Positions 33,663-42,316 of a stretch of 64,000 nt of DNA are shown one piece after another (the first letter of the stretch is position 1; every line of letters begins with the position of its first letter). The notes below the pieces were generated by a model. That model did not search any database, had not been told where the DNA came from, and saw nothing but the letters and a program-made list of their open reading frames with translations. This stretch comes from SG8-41 sp963802355 (GTDB taxonomy: Bacteria; Pseudomonadota; Gammaproteobacteria; Burkholderiales; SG8-41). The stretch lies in the NCBI GenBank assembly GCA_963802355.1, contig CAWDIV010000012.1, positions 37,890-101,889 of the forward strand, read 5' to 3'. Both the position numbers and the translations under genes were made by a program.

Positions 33663-34787
33663 CTACCGGAAAAGGAAGTGCGCCAGGTCAGCGTTGCGTC
33701 CGAAGCGGGACGCTTTGGGGACCAATCCCTTGAAGTTGTAAATGACGAGCGGCACGTCGGACTCGTGCAGCGAGCCGTGCGAGCGGTAGCTCGTCTCGAG
33801 CTGCTCGTATTCGGTCGGCAGCTCGCCGAACACGGTGTCTCGGTCGCCGGTGACGACCAGCTCGCCAATGCGGTTTGGCATGAGGCCGAACTGCTTCGCT
33901 GCCTCTTCCCGCACCATCACCGACTCGATACCGTCGAGCTGCCGGATGCGGCTCGCCACGACGGGAGCGTCGTCCATGGAATTCAGCCACACATAGGCGG
34001 TTCCGCCGAAGGTGCGGTGGTGCTTGACGTAACGGTCCTTTTCCGCGGAGAGCGCGAAGCGAACTGGAACGCCGCGCGCGCCGAGCGCCTTGTCCAGATC
34101 CCAGCAGCGCTTCTTGTAATTCATGCCGTGATCGGCGGTGAAGAAGAACGCAGCGTCCGGGCGCCGCTTCGACGGCTTGGCCGATCAGCTCGTCAAGCGT
34201 GCGCAGGTGCTCCTGGGACTCTTCGCGGTCCGGCGCCCACATATGCATCGGGATAGTCGGTGGTATGGACGTAGAGCACGCCGATGTCGTGGCGGGTTTT
34301 CAGCAGATCGACCGCGACCCTCCATAGCCAGTAGTTGATCTCGCGGCTGTAGATGTCGGGCGGCTGCCGTAGCGCTCCACGAATTCGGCCGGCGGCGCCT
34401 CGGCAGCGATGGCGAGGTCGGCACCCTCGGCGAGCAGGTTGATGGTCTTGCTTCTTGCAGGTGAGCAGATGCCGACTTCACTCCGTGCCGGGCGGCGCGC
34501 TCGCTAATAGTCGGCCGCAGCAGGAAATCGGCGCTCTCCATGTAATCGGCCTCGCCAGTCTGCTCGTTGTAATAGGAATTGCCGGTGAGCCCGTGCTCGA
34601 AGGGCAGCGCGCTGCAGCTGATAGACACATTGTTGACGTTGGTCACCGTCGGCATGATGGCCTTCACGTCGCAGTGCAAACCGGTGCGCATCATCTGCTT
34701 GAGCGCCGGCATCGGCTGCGCCATGACGTAGTCCGTGCCGAATCCGTCGATCATTCCGATGACGATGCGTTGCCGCGGTGTTTCCAT
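33663..34787 (-). CDS. Phosphonoacetate-hydrolase-like alkaline phosphatase superfamily protein, frameshifted
   Basis: From ATG 34787 (GGAGAAGAC before it) the frame reads RIVIGMIDGFGTDYVMAQPM, PTVTNVNNVSISCSALPFEH and GLTGNSYYNEQTGEADYM. Two or three shifts between about 34440 and 34130 lead to VLYVHTTDYPMHMW, TADHGMNYKKRCWDL and the C-terminus ending FLFR at 33663. The Asp near the start, Thr/Asn in TNVNN, and the D-x-x-x-H and DHG motifs are the two-metal site of the superfamily, most like phosphonoacetate hydrolase. It is the last gene of the pst operon, which fits a role in scavenging phosphorus. Confidence 0.7.
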
Positions 34788-34806
34788 TGTCTTCTCCTCG
34801 TTAAGA

Positions 34807-35621
34807 TCAGCCGACCAGCCCGATGACGAAATCGCGCACGGTTGGATGCTTCGGGCTTGTTCAGCATCTCCTCGCGCGGCCCGGCGGCGATCGCCCTGCC
34901 CTCTCGCATAAAGATGCAGTAATCCGCGATGCGTCGCGCCTGCGCAACGTTGTGCGTGACGATCACGATCGTGTATTCCGCCGCCAAGTCGCGCACGAGC
35001 GCCTTCGATCACCATCGTCGCGCGAGGGTCCAGGGCGGAACACGGCTCGTCCATCAGTAGAATCGTCGGGCGCACGGCCAACGTACGCGCGAGGCACAGC
35101 CGCTGCTGCTGGCCGCCGGACAGCGCGAGCGCCTCAGAACTGCAAACGATCCTTCACTTCTTCCCACAGATCCGACCTGCGTCGAGGTAGTGACTGCGCG
35201 GTGTCGCTAGCCGACCCGTTCAAGAGCCCGTGGTAGCGGGCACCGAAGAGCACGTTATCGACGATGGACATCGGAAACGGCGTCGGCTTTTGCTGAAGCA
35301 TGCCGATGTGGGCGCGCACCCAGCTCGGCGAGGTCCCGGGTGAATAGATGTCTCGTCCCTCGAGCAGAACGGTCCCGGCTGCGACGCGCGCGCCGGGGAC
35401 GAGCTCGAGCGTACGATTGAGCACCCGCAACAGGGTCGATTTGCCGCAGCCGGACGCGCCGAGTATCGCGGTTATGCGGCGCTGCGAGAAAGCCACGCTG
35501 AGCTCGCGCAGCCGCACCGATTCCCCATACGAAGCCGTGAGCCGGCAGACCTCGAGTGCGGGGGGTTGGGCCGGTTGTGGTGCTGACTGTGCCAGGACGG
35601 CTGGATCAGAGGAAGGGTCAT
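34807..35621 (-). CDS. pstB: Phosphate ABC transporter ATP-binding protein PstB, frameshifted
   Basis: ATG 35621 overlaps the pstA stop as ATGA. Walker A is ILGASGCGKSTLLRVLN, the Q-loop IGMLQQKPTPFPMSI, the signature ALSGGQQQRLCLARTL, and Walker B ILLMDEPCSALDP. The end is HPTVRDFVIGLVG at 34807. The frame shifts near the start, near 35135, near 34995 and near 34855. The order of motifs and the length (about 271 codons) are right for PstB, which powers phosphate import through PstCA. Confidence 0.82.
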
Positions 35622-36528
35622 TCGATCAGACCTCCTTGCGCCGCTTGATCACGAATGCCAGTGGCCGACACGCACAAGATGACAATGGCCAGGACCAACG
35701 CGGAACCGAAAGCGTACGGCGTCGCACCGATCTCGCTGGTGACGAAATACAGGTGCGTGGGCAACGCCATCACCGGCCTGAAAGAGGCCCAGCCGCTTCC
35801 TTGGTGAAAACCGTAGCGGCCGTGAAGAGGAGCGGCGCGGCCGAACCCAAGGCGTGTACCGCGGCAAGGACGATGGACGTCAGGATCGCGGGCCAGGCGA
35901 CAGGCCATACGACGCGGGCGAACAGATAGGTGTGCGAGACTCCCAGCGCATTCGCCGCCTCGCGCAGTGCTGGATCGACGGCGCGCAGCGCCTCGTGCGT
36001 GCCGATCAGCACCAGCGGCAGCATCACGAATCCGAGCGTAACCGCGCCCGCAAGGAGCGAGATCTTGAAGTTGAACGCCACAACCAACAGCGCGTATCCG
36101 AACAGGCTGTAAACAAGTCCCGGCACGGCGGCGAGCGTCTCGATACAGAAGCGCGCAGCGCGCTCCAACCTCAAGGATCGGTTGAATTCCGCAAGATAGA
36201 TGCCACCGCCAATGCCGAGGAGCAGTGCGGGCACCAAACCCAACCCGACCAGAGCGAGGCTGCCCTTGATGGCTGGCAGGATGCCGCCCTTCCCGTCAAG
36301 CGAGCTGCCGGTGGGCGGTTTGAGCAGGAAGTCCGGGGTCACCGCGACGGCGCCATGCCACAGCAGGTAAGCGAGGATCGTCAGGGGCAGCAGCACACCG
36401 ACGACCCCAGCGGTCCACGCCGCCAGGCTGTAGAGCGTATCGCTGACTTCGGTGCGGGGGATTCTTCGTGCTCGGCTCGCCGCTGGCATCGGCTGAACGG
36501 TCCCGCCGATCTCAATGACGTTCGACAT
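35618..36528 (-). CDS. pstA: Phosphate ABC transporter permease PstA, frameshifted
   Basis: Starts at ATG 36528, overlapping pstC by 17 bases. It has six helices, including VVGVLLPLTILAYLLWHGAV and AGAVTLGFVMLPLVLIGTHE, with the permease loop EALRAVDPALREAANALGVS. Near 35790 the frame shifts; the last helix (AFGSALVLAIVILCVSATGI) and end GGLIE lie in the second frame and finish at 35618, overlapping the pstB start. It forms the inner membrane channel with PstC. Confidence 0.83.
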
Positions 36529-37396
36529 CAGCCAGCCCTTTCTTCAGCTGCAGCACGAGAACGTTGATAACTATCACCGTCGCCATCAGCAGCAGTCCCG
36601 CGGAAAATAGCGCGTGGTAGCGGTCCGAATGGATGGCCGATTCACCGAGGTCGGTGGCGATCAGCGCGGTGAGCGGCTGACCGCGGCTGGTGAGACCGTC
36701 GGGAAATACCGGAGAGTTGCCCGACAGCATGAGCACTGCCAGCGTTTCACCCAGGCCCCGGCCCATGCCGAGGATCACGCCGGCAAGGACGCCGGGCGCC
36801 GCCTTGCGCAGCGTAATCCGCGAAAACGTGTACCAGCGGCTCACCCCGAGCGAGAGGCCGGCATAACGCAACTCACGCGCTACCAGCGCGAAGGATTCCG
36901 CAGCAGTGGCCGCAATGAAGGGCAGCACCATCAGCGCGAGTATCACCGCCGCGCACAGTATCGTTTCTCCGGTGGGCAGCCACCGCTCCATCAACGGCAC
37001 CAGAGTGGCATAGCCCACAAAACCGTAGACCACAGCCGGGATGCCGGCGAGGAGCTGCAGCGTCGGCTCTGCCACCGCGCGAGCGGCCGGTGGCGCGATT
37101 TCCGAAAGGAAGATACCGATGAGGATGGCGAGCGGCGTAGCGATCGCCACCGCCAACGAGACCACCATCAGGGTCGCCATCCAGGCGTGGCCGATTCCCA
37201 GCAGCGCTGGCTGGCCGCTGGGGTCCCACCGGTCGAACAACAGAAAACCCGCCAGTGTCGTGCCCCCGCCGGGCGGAATGCGTGACTCCCAGACGATATA
37301 GCCGACGACGAGCGCCAGTACCGCAACCGCGCCCGCAAGCGCGAGCAGCGTTCCGTAACGTAACAACGAATCGGAGAGCGGCGCTGCCTCTTTCAC
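36512..37396 (-). CDS. pstC: Phosphate ABC transporter permease PstC
   Basis: GTG 37396 overlaps the pstS stop (GTGA). The intact 294-residue protein has helices such as LLALAGAVAVLALVVGYIVW and the permease loop around ARELRYAGLSLGVSRWYTFS, and ends in MATVIVINVLVLQLKKGLAD. It pairs with PstA as the membrane channel of the high-affinity phosphate importer. Confidence 0.85.
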   Translation of the reverse strand: MKEAAPLSDSLLRYGTLLALAGAVAVLALVVGYIVWESRIPPGGGTTLAGFLLFDRWDPSGQPALLGIGHAWMATLMVVSLAVAIATPLAILIGIFLSEIAPPAARAVAEPTLQLLAGIPAVVYGFVGYATLVPLMERWLPTGETILCAAVILALMVLPFIAATAAESFALVARELRYAGLSLGVSRWYTFSRITLRKAAPGVLAGVILGMGRGLGETLAVLMLSGNSPVFPDGLTSRGQPLTALIATDLGESAIHSDRYHALFSAGLLLMATVIVINVLVLQLKKGLADVERH

Positions 37397-38260
37397 TTGA
37401 CGGCGCGCACCGGGACGAAGCCCATTTCCTTCACTGTCGCCTGGCAATCTGCCATCACGAAGTCGATGAAGAGCTGTACCTTGCGGGCGGGGGTAGGCTT
37501 CGCGACCAGCAGCATGGGACGATTGAGCGAGTAACTGCCGTTGACGATGTTGTCCTGCGTCGGCGACACCCCGTCGACCGCGTAGGTGCGCAGCTGGCCG
37601 TCCTGGCCGACGGCGCCAGCCGAAACGAAGGCAATCGCGACGTCGCTCGTTTCCAGCTTCTTGATGAGTGCAGCGGTAGACGGAAACTGCAGGCGCGAAG
37701 CCGCCAAGCGCTGCTGCTTCATCACCCGCTCCTGGAAGATCTCGGTGACGCCGCCGCTGGCATCGCGGGTAAGCAGCACCATCGTCTTGCGCGGGCAGCC
37801 GGCTGTCGATCTGCGAGAACTGCTGCGTGCTGCCGGAGAAGATCGCAGCCAGTTCGGCGGTGCTGAATTCTTGCTTGGTTTTTGCCAGCGGACTCGCCAT
37901 ATTGGTCGCGATGGCAACGGCATCGCGCGCGAAAACGTGAGTGACAGGGCCGCCCAACGTCTTGATCTCCGTGTCTTTCAAGTCTCGCGACACCATGCCG
38001 ATGTCGATGGTGCCGTTCATGAGCCCCTTGACTCCGAAGCCCGAGCCGCCGCCCGTTACATAGACCACCGTCTGCTCCTTGCCGAGCGAAGGGTCCGCCT
38101 TGTCCCATGATGCATGCTTCTCCATGAAGTGCGCGGCACAGCTGGAGATGATGGGCAGCGCGGTGGTCGAGCCGCCGACGCGGATGGAGGCGTCTTGGCC
38201 ATAAGCAGCAATGGCTACCGTCGCTAAGAGAGCGGAAAGGATCTGGGCAAGAGCACGCAT
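37393..38260 (-). CDS. pstS: Phosphate-binding protein PstS, frameshifted
   Basis: The product has a signal peptide (MRALAQILSALLATVAIAAY, cleaved near GQDAS) and the PstS start IRVGGSTTALPIIS. The phosphate-binding segments TGGGSGFGVKGLMNGTIDIG and VSRDLKDTE are present. Near 37800 the frame shifts; the rest (LLTRDASGGVTEIFQERV ... NIVNGSYSLNRPMLLVAK) ends VPVRAVK at 37393. It captures phosphate in the periplasm for PstCAB. It is the first gene of the operon, with a candidate Pho box upstream. Confidence 0.83.
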
Positions 38261-38313
38261 GTGTTCTCCGGCGAGGTGGATTTGTCACTATGCCGGGCGC
38301 ACGTTACGAAACG

Positions 38314-38331
38314 ACTACAGTCCTGTGACAA
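38314..38331 (-). promoter_or_regulatory. Candidate Pho box upstream of pstS
   Basis: On the minus strand TTGTCAC-AGGA-CTGTAGT gives two 7-base repeats 11 bases apart, each matching five of seven positions of the CTGTCAT Pho-box repeat. It ends 53 bases before the pstS ATG. PhoB control of pst operons is well established; this particular site is inferred. Confidence 0.45.
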
Positions 38332-38420
38332 TCGCTGGAGCGGCGGGAGAGCGCGTCGCATGTTTCCGCCCGGCCAGCCATTTGAGCTTGGTTAGCCCTC
38401 GTCATCAGCATGCCGCCGGC

Positions 38421-39020
38421 TCAGACCGTCGCGCGCTTCGCGTCCGCAGATACCGACTTGCTGCTCGACTTGAAAAACCCGAGCAGCTCTTCGTTGACCT
38501 GGTCCTTGTGCGTCGTGCACATGCCGTGCGGGGCGCCCTTGTAAACCTTGAGGGCCGCGTCCTTGACGATCCTCGCCGAGAGCAGCGCCGAGTCCGCGAT
38601 CGGCACGATCTGGTCGTCGTCGCCGTGGAGGATGAGCGTCGGCACGTCGATCTTCTTCAAGTCCCCGGTGAGATCTGTCTCCGAGAACGCCTTGATGCAG
38701 AAGTAGGCGGCGGGGAAGCCGGCCATCATGCCTTGCAGCCGAAAACGATTCACGCACCCCTTCCGAGACCTTCGCTCCCGGCCTGTTATATCCGTAGAAG
38801 GGCATGGTGAGATCCTTCCAGAACTGCGAGCGATCCGCCTGGACGGCGGCGCGCAGCTGATCGAACGCTTCGATCGGGGTGCCGCTCGGATTGGCCGGCG
38901 TCTTCAGCATCAGCGCGGAATGGCGCCGATCAGCACCGCCTTGGCTACACGCTTGCTGCCGTGGCGGCCGATATAGCGGGCGACTTCACCGCCGCCGGTG
39001 GAATGGCCGACGTGGATGGC
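38421..39020 (-). pseudogene. Alpha/beta hydrolase (chloroperoxidase/arylesterase-like), truncated and frameshifted
   Basis: The remaining sequence starts at the nucleophile elbow AIHVGHSTGGGEVARYIGRH and lacks everything upstream. After GAIP the frame shifts to MLKTPANPSGTPIEAFDQLR, and near 38750 to the last part, with VPTLILHGDDDQIVPIADSA and the catalytic His in GAPHGMCTTHKDQ. At 39020 it abuts a patatin fragment on the other strand, marking a breakpoint. Confidence 0.7.
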
Positions 39021-39272
39021 ACTACTGGGACGGCGGGATCGTATCCAATTCGCCGCTGTCGTACGTCCTGGACGATACGCCGGACATCAATGCCCTCATC
39101 GTGCAGGTCGACCTCTTCAGCGCAAAGCGTGCGCTCCCGGTCAACCTCGATCACGGTACGCCAGCTCTGGGAAGCCGGGCTGGAAGACGTGCGGCGCACC
39201 TGTGCCCATCGCGACTGGCGCAAGGCAAAGGAAGTCGTCGCCGGTGTGCGGGTATTCGATCTGTCCCGCTGA
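39020..39272 (+). pseudogene. Patatin-like phospholipase (DUF3734 type), terminal remnant
   Basis: The frame from 39020 reads HYWDGGIVSNSPLSYVLDDT, INALIVQVDLFSAKRALPVN, where DGG carries the catalytic Asp of patatins. Then, in another frame, comes the C-terminal end VRQLWEAGLEDVRRTCAHRD and VVAGVRVFDLSR before TGA at 39270. The middle of the C-terminal half and the whole N-terminal half are missing. The gene is usually just upstream of 3-hydroxybutyrate dehydrogenase, as here. Confidence 0.65.
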
Positions 39273-39298
39273 TCTTCTTCCGACAAAAGGACTCGAAC

Positions 39299-40081
39299 AT
39301 GAAACTCAAAGACAAATCTGCTCTCATAACCGGCGCTGCAAGCGGCATCGGCAAGGACATCGCGCTCCTGTTTGCACGCGAGGGCGCTAGGGTAGCCATC
39401 GCCGATCTCGACAAAAACGCGGCCGACGCTACGGCTGCGCAGATTCGCGACCTCGGAGGACGGGCAATCGGCATCGCGATGGATGTCACCGACGAGACCG
39501 CGGTGAACAACGGTGTCGCCGCCATGACAGCCGCCTTCTCCGGCGTGGATATCCTGATCAGCAACGCGGGCATCCAGATCGTCCATCCGATCGAAGAGTT
39601 CACCTACTCCGAGTGGAAGAAAATGCTGGCGATCCATCTGGACGGCGCATTCCTGACGACTCGCGCGTGCCTCCCGCACATGTACCGGGCCGGGCGCGGC
39701 GGCAGCATCATCTATATGGGTTCGGTGCATTCCAAGGAAGCTTCGTTGCTCAAGGCGCCCTACGTCACCGCCAAGCATGGACTGATCGGGCTCGGCAAGG
39801 TCGTCGCCAAGGAAGGCGCGGCCCATGGCGTGCGCGCCAACGTGATCTGCCCCGGTTTCGTGCGCACGCCGCTGGTCGAGAAACAGATTCCCGAACAGGC
39901 GAGGAGTCTGGGCATCTCGGAGGAGGACGTAATCAAAAAGGTGATGCTCAAGGAAACGGTGGACGGCGAATTCACGACCGTCGCCGACGTCGCTGAAGTG
40001 GCGCTATTCTTCGCGGCATTCCCGACCAATGCCCTGACCGGGCAGTCGCTGGTCGTTAGCCACGGGTGGTTCATGCAATAA
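39299..40081 (+). CDS. bdhA: 3-hydroxybutyrate dehydrogenase
   Basis: An intact 260-residue SDR starting at ATG 39299. It has TGAASGIGKDIALLF, the NAG motif in LISNAGIQIVHPIEEF, catalytic Ser in YMGSVHSKEAS, and Y-x-x-x-K in PYVTAKHGLIGLGK. The segment VHSKEAS and the end LVVSHGWFMQ are typical of D-3-hydroxybutyrate dehydrogenases, which convert 3-hydroxybutyrate to acetoacetate with NAD in polyhydroxybutyrate turnover. The position next to a patatin remnant supports this. Confidence 0.85.
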   Translation: MKLKDKSALITGAASGIGKDIALLFAREGARVAIADLDKNAADATAAQIRDLGGRAIGIAMDVTDETAVNNGVAAMTAAFSGVDILISNAGIQIVHPIEEFTYSEWKKMLAIHLDGAFLTTRACLPHMYRAGRGGSIIYMGSVHSKEASLLKAPYVTAKHGLIGLGKVVAKEGAAHGVRANVICPGFVRTPLVEKQIPEQARSLGISEEDVIKKVMLKETVDGEFTTVADVAEVALFFAAFPTNALTGQSLVVSHGWFMQ

Positions 40082-40126
40082 GGTGTACGAGTGGTCTCTC
40101 CGCGATCAGCCGTTCAGGTCGGAACG

Positions 40127-42316
40127 TCACCTCGCTATTCGCTGCGATGCCAGCGCATTGTCCTCCGCGGTTTGAGCGCGGACGGCCGGCGTCACGCAAG
40201 CGAGATCGGAGGGAGACGCCTCGCGCCAGACGTACCCCGAACGGCAAGTGTCCCGGCCGTAGGGTCCGCCGCCCGGTTGCCGGCGTGCTTCGGCCTGCGA
40301 GTTGTCGGCCGCCGCCTGACGACGGGTCTCCGGCTTCACACATACGTAGTCGCCGGGAAACGCGTCGCGCCAGACATAGGACTCGATGCAGCGCGCCGGC
40401 GCCAGCCAGATCTCAAAAACATAAAACGTGCGCGCCGAGTTCTCGTAGCCCGGGATGTATCGAACCTGCACGTCTCGAATGCCGGCCTTCCGCACCACTT
40501 GCGCGATCTTCTCGGCTCCTTCACGCTCAGGCGGCCGGAAGAAGCGCACATCCGTCGTTGACGGACCGGTTCTGAGCACCTCTATTTTAGGGACCACGAA
40601 CTCCGCCTTCTTGAGCTCCGGAATCAGGCGCGTGCTCATTTCGGCAGCATCTGCCTGACTACGAACCTGAATGTAGACGCGCGGTTGACGCGGCGCCGAA
40701 GCGGGTGCTCGCCCGGGCGACGGCGCGACGGCGCTGTCGATGCGACTCCGCGCTGCAAGCTCCGTCTCCGACTTAAGGCGCTCGTCCGCCTCCTTAAGTT
40801 CCTGATTCCGCGCAGTCCAGACCATTACCAGCGATCCCGCCACTAACAGGGCCGCTGCCACACTCCAAAGCGCCCGCTTCAGGAAAACGCGCTGTCGTTC
40901 TTTCGCCTGGCTTGCGGCGATGAATTCGAGCGCGGTTCCAAAAGCCGCTTCATCCGCATAGTGCTCTGCCCAGGCGGTGGACTTGTTCCGTCGCCGATCC
41001 CATTCACCCATCCCCCTGAGATCAAGCCCGACGAGCAATTCCCCTTCTTTGGCCTTCCAGCTCCTGGCTCGGCCTACCAGATCGAGCAGTGTCTTTGCCG
41101 ATAGCTGCTCCTCCGGCAACCACTCGTCGCGCAACTTCTTCCACTGGCGGATAAGGCTCTCATGGGTGATGTCGATGTAGGTGTTCGGACCAATCGCGCC
41201 GTCGCGCGGCGTCAGGAATGTGGCTTCGCCGCGTCGAAAGGTTTCGATCACCGCGGTAACTCGTGCCTGCCGTTCCGGAGTAGCGGCGCCACATACGCTC
41301 CAGAGCTCGGCGAGCGTGGCCGGATCGCGGCGCTCGCGATTGCCCCGCCCACGTGCGGTGAGTCGCTTGAAGATGGCCTCCGCAATCTCCTGCGGCACCC
41401 CCGCGAGCAGCTCGTCGGCGTGCCGGTTGAGCGCGCCTTCAAAGCCGCCGATGACCTCGTAGTCCTGCAGCTCGATGCGGCGCTTGGCCTCCGGGCCTGT
41501 TTGCCGCCAGTGGCTCCAGGTACGCATCAGGGCGTGCTGGAGGATGGGAAGCTGGTCCGGCTCGTCGCCCGCGTCATTGAGCATCCGCTGCACCAGGCTC
41601 GACGCAATTTCCACGCGGCCGAGTGGGCCTTCGATCGCCTCTTTGCGCTGCTCGCGCGTCATACGCGGAACCAGGTACTGGCAGTCGTTCAACGTCTCGG
41701 GAAGGTCGCGAAACTCGGCGCAGTCGCCCAGGTAGTCCGAGCGCATGGTCACGACGATGTAGACCGGAGGATGGTGGCGACTGGCCGCCAGCAGAAGCTG
41801 AACGAATTCCGCGGCATCCGCCGCCGAGGCATCGTGTCTCCACCGCGTCTCTTCGGTGAGAGACGCGACGTCCTTATATCGGAACAGTTCCTCGAACTGG
41901 TCGACCACCACCAGCAAACTTTCCTCCTGCGGCAGTTGCCGCGCGATCTCGATCAGACCGTGGCTGCTTTGCCTCAGGCATGACGTCTCGAGCCCGGCTT
42001 TCTCCAGATCAGCGCGGAGGCTCTCGAATGGGGTGCCCGCGGGACGGGTGACCACCATCCGCCACCGCGCTCCCGCCTCCCCCACCCGACCGCGCTCTAA
42101 GGCAGGAATGAGACCGGCACGGACGAGCGAAGACTTGCCGCTCCCGGAAACGCCCAACACAGCCAGAAAGCGGTGGCGCTCCAGGCGGCCGACGAGTTCG
42201 GCCACTTGCTGATCGCGCCCGAAGAAGAGGTGTGATTCCCAGGTTTCGAACGGGCGGAGTCCTGGATAGGGGTTCGCGAGCTTCTGCAACCGTTCGACGA
42301 CCGCGGCGAAGCTCAC
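40127..42316 (-). CDS. nSTAND-type NTPase with transmembrane segment and periplasmic repeat tail
   Basis: A 729-residue protein. Residues 16-34 (PYPGLRPFETWESHLFFGR) are the entry motif of novel STAND (nSTAND1) NTPases; Walker A is GVSGSGKSS at 55-63 and Walker B LLVVVDQFEEL at 134-144. STAND helical segments follow to about 470. A single membrane helix lies at 481-501 (RALWSVAAALLVAGSLVMVW), then a coiled segment, a LytR_C-like domain at about 545-637, and two repeats with the pattern C-GYVWR-A-P-D--CV-P--R at 643-677 and 691-727. So an NTPase in the cytosol is linked to a tail outside the membrane. Its ATG overlaps the end of the TIR gene, so the two are co-translated. STAND proteins are signal-triggered switches, often in defence or signalling. 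Confidence 0.85.
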   Translation of the reverse strand: MSFAAVVERLQKLANPYPGLRPFETWESHLFFGRDQQVAELVGRLERHRFLAVLGVSGSGKSSLVRAGLIPALERGRVGEAGARWRMVVTRPAGTPFESLRADLEKAGLETSCLRQSSHGLIEIARQLPQEESLLVVVDQFEELFRYKDVASLTEETRWRHDASAADAAEFVQLLLAASRHHPPVYIVVTMRSDYLGDCAEFRDLPETLNDCQYLVPRMTREQRKEAIEGPLGRVEIASSLVQRMLNDAGDEPDQLPILQHALMRTWSHWRQTGPEAKRRIELQDYEVIGGFEGALNRHADELLAGVPQEIAEAIFKRLTARGRGNRERRDPATLAELWSVCGAATPERQARVTAVIETFRRGEATFLTPRDGAIGPNTYIDITHESLIRQWKKLRDEWLPEEQLSAKTLLDLVGRARSWKAKEGELLVGLDLRGMGEWDRRRNKSTAWAEHYADEAAFGTALEFIAASQAKERQRVFLKRALWSVAAALLVAGSLVMVWTARNQELKEADERLKSETELAARSRIDSAVAPSPGRAPASAPRQPRVYIQVRSQADAAEMSTRLIPELKKAEFVVPKIEVLRTGPSTTDVRFFRPPEREGAEKIAQVVRKAGIRDVQVRYIPGYENSARTFYVFEIWLAPARCIESYVWRDAFPGDYVCVKPETRRQAAADNSQAEARRQPGGGPYGRDTCRSGYVWREASPSDLACVTPAVRAQTAEDNALASQRIAR

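Noticed and set aside
41162..41983. 273-codon plus-strand frame inside the nSTAND gene
   Set aside because: Antisense to a well-supported NTPase; no recognisable domain.
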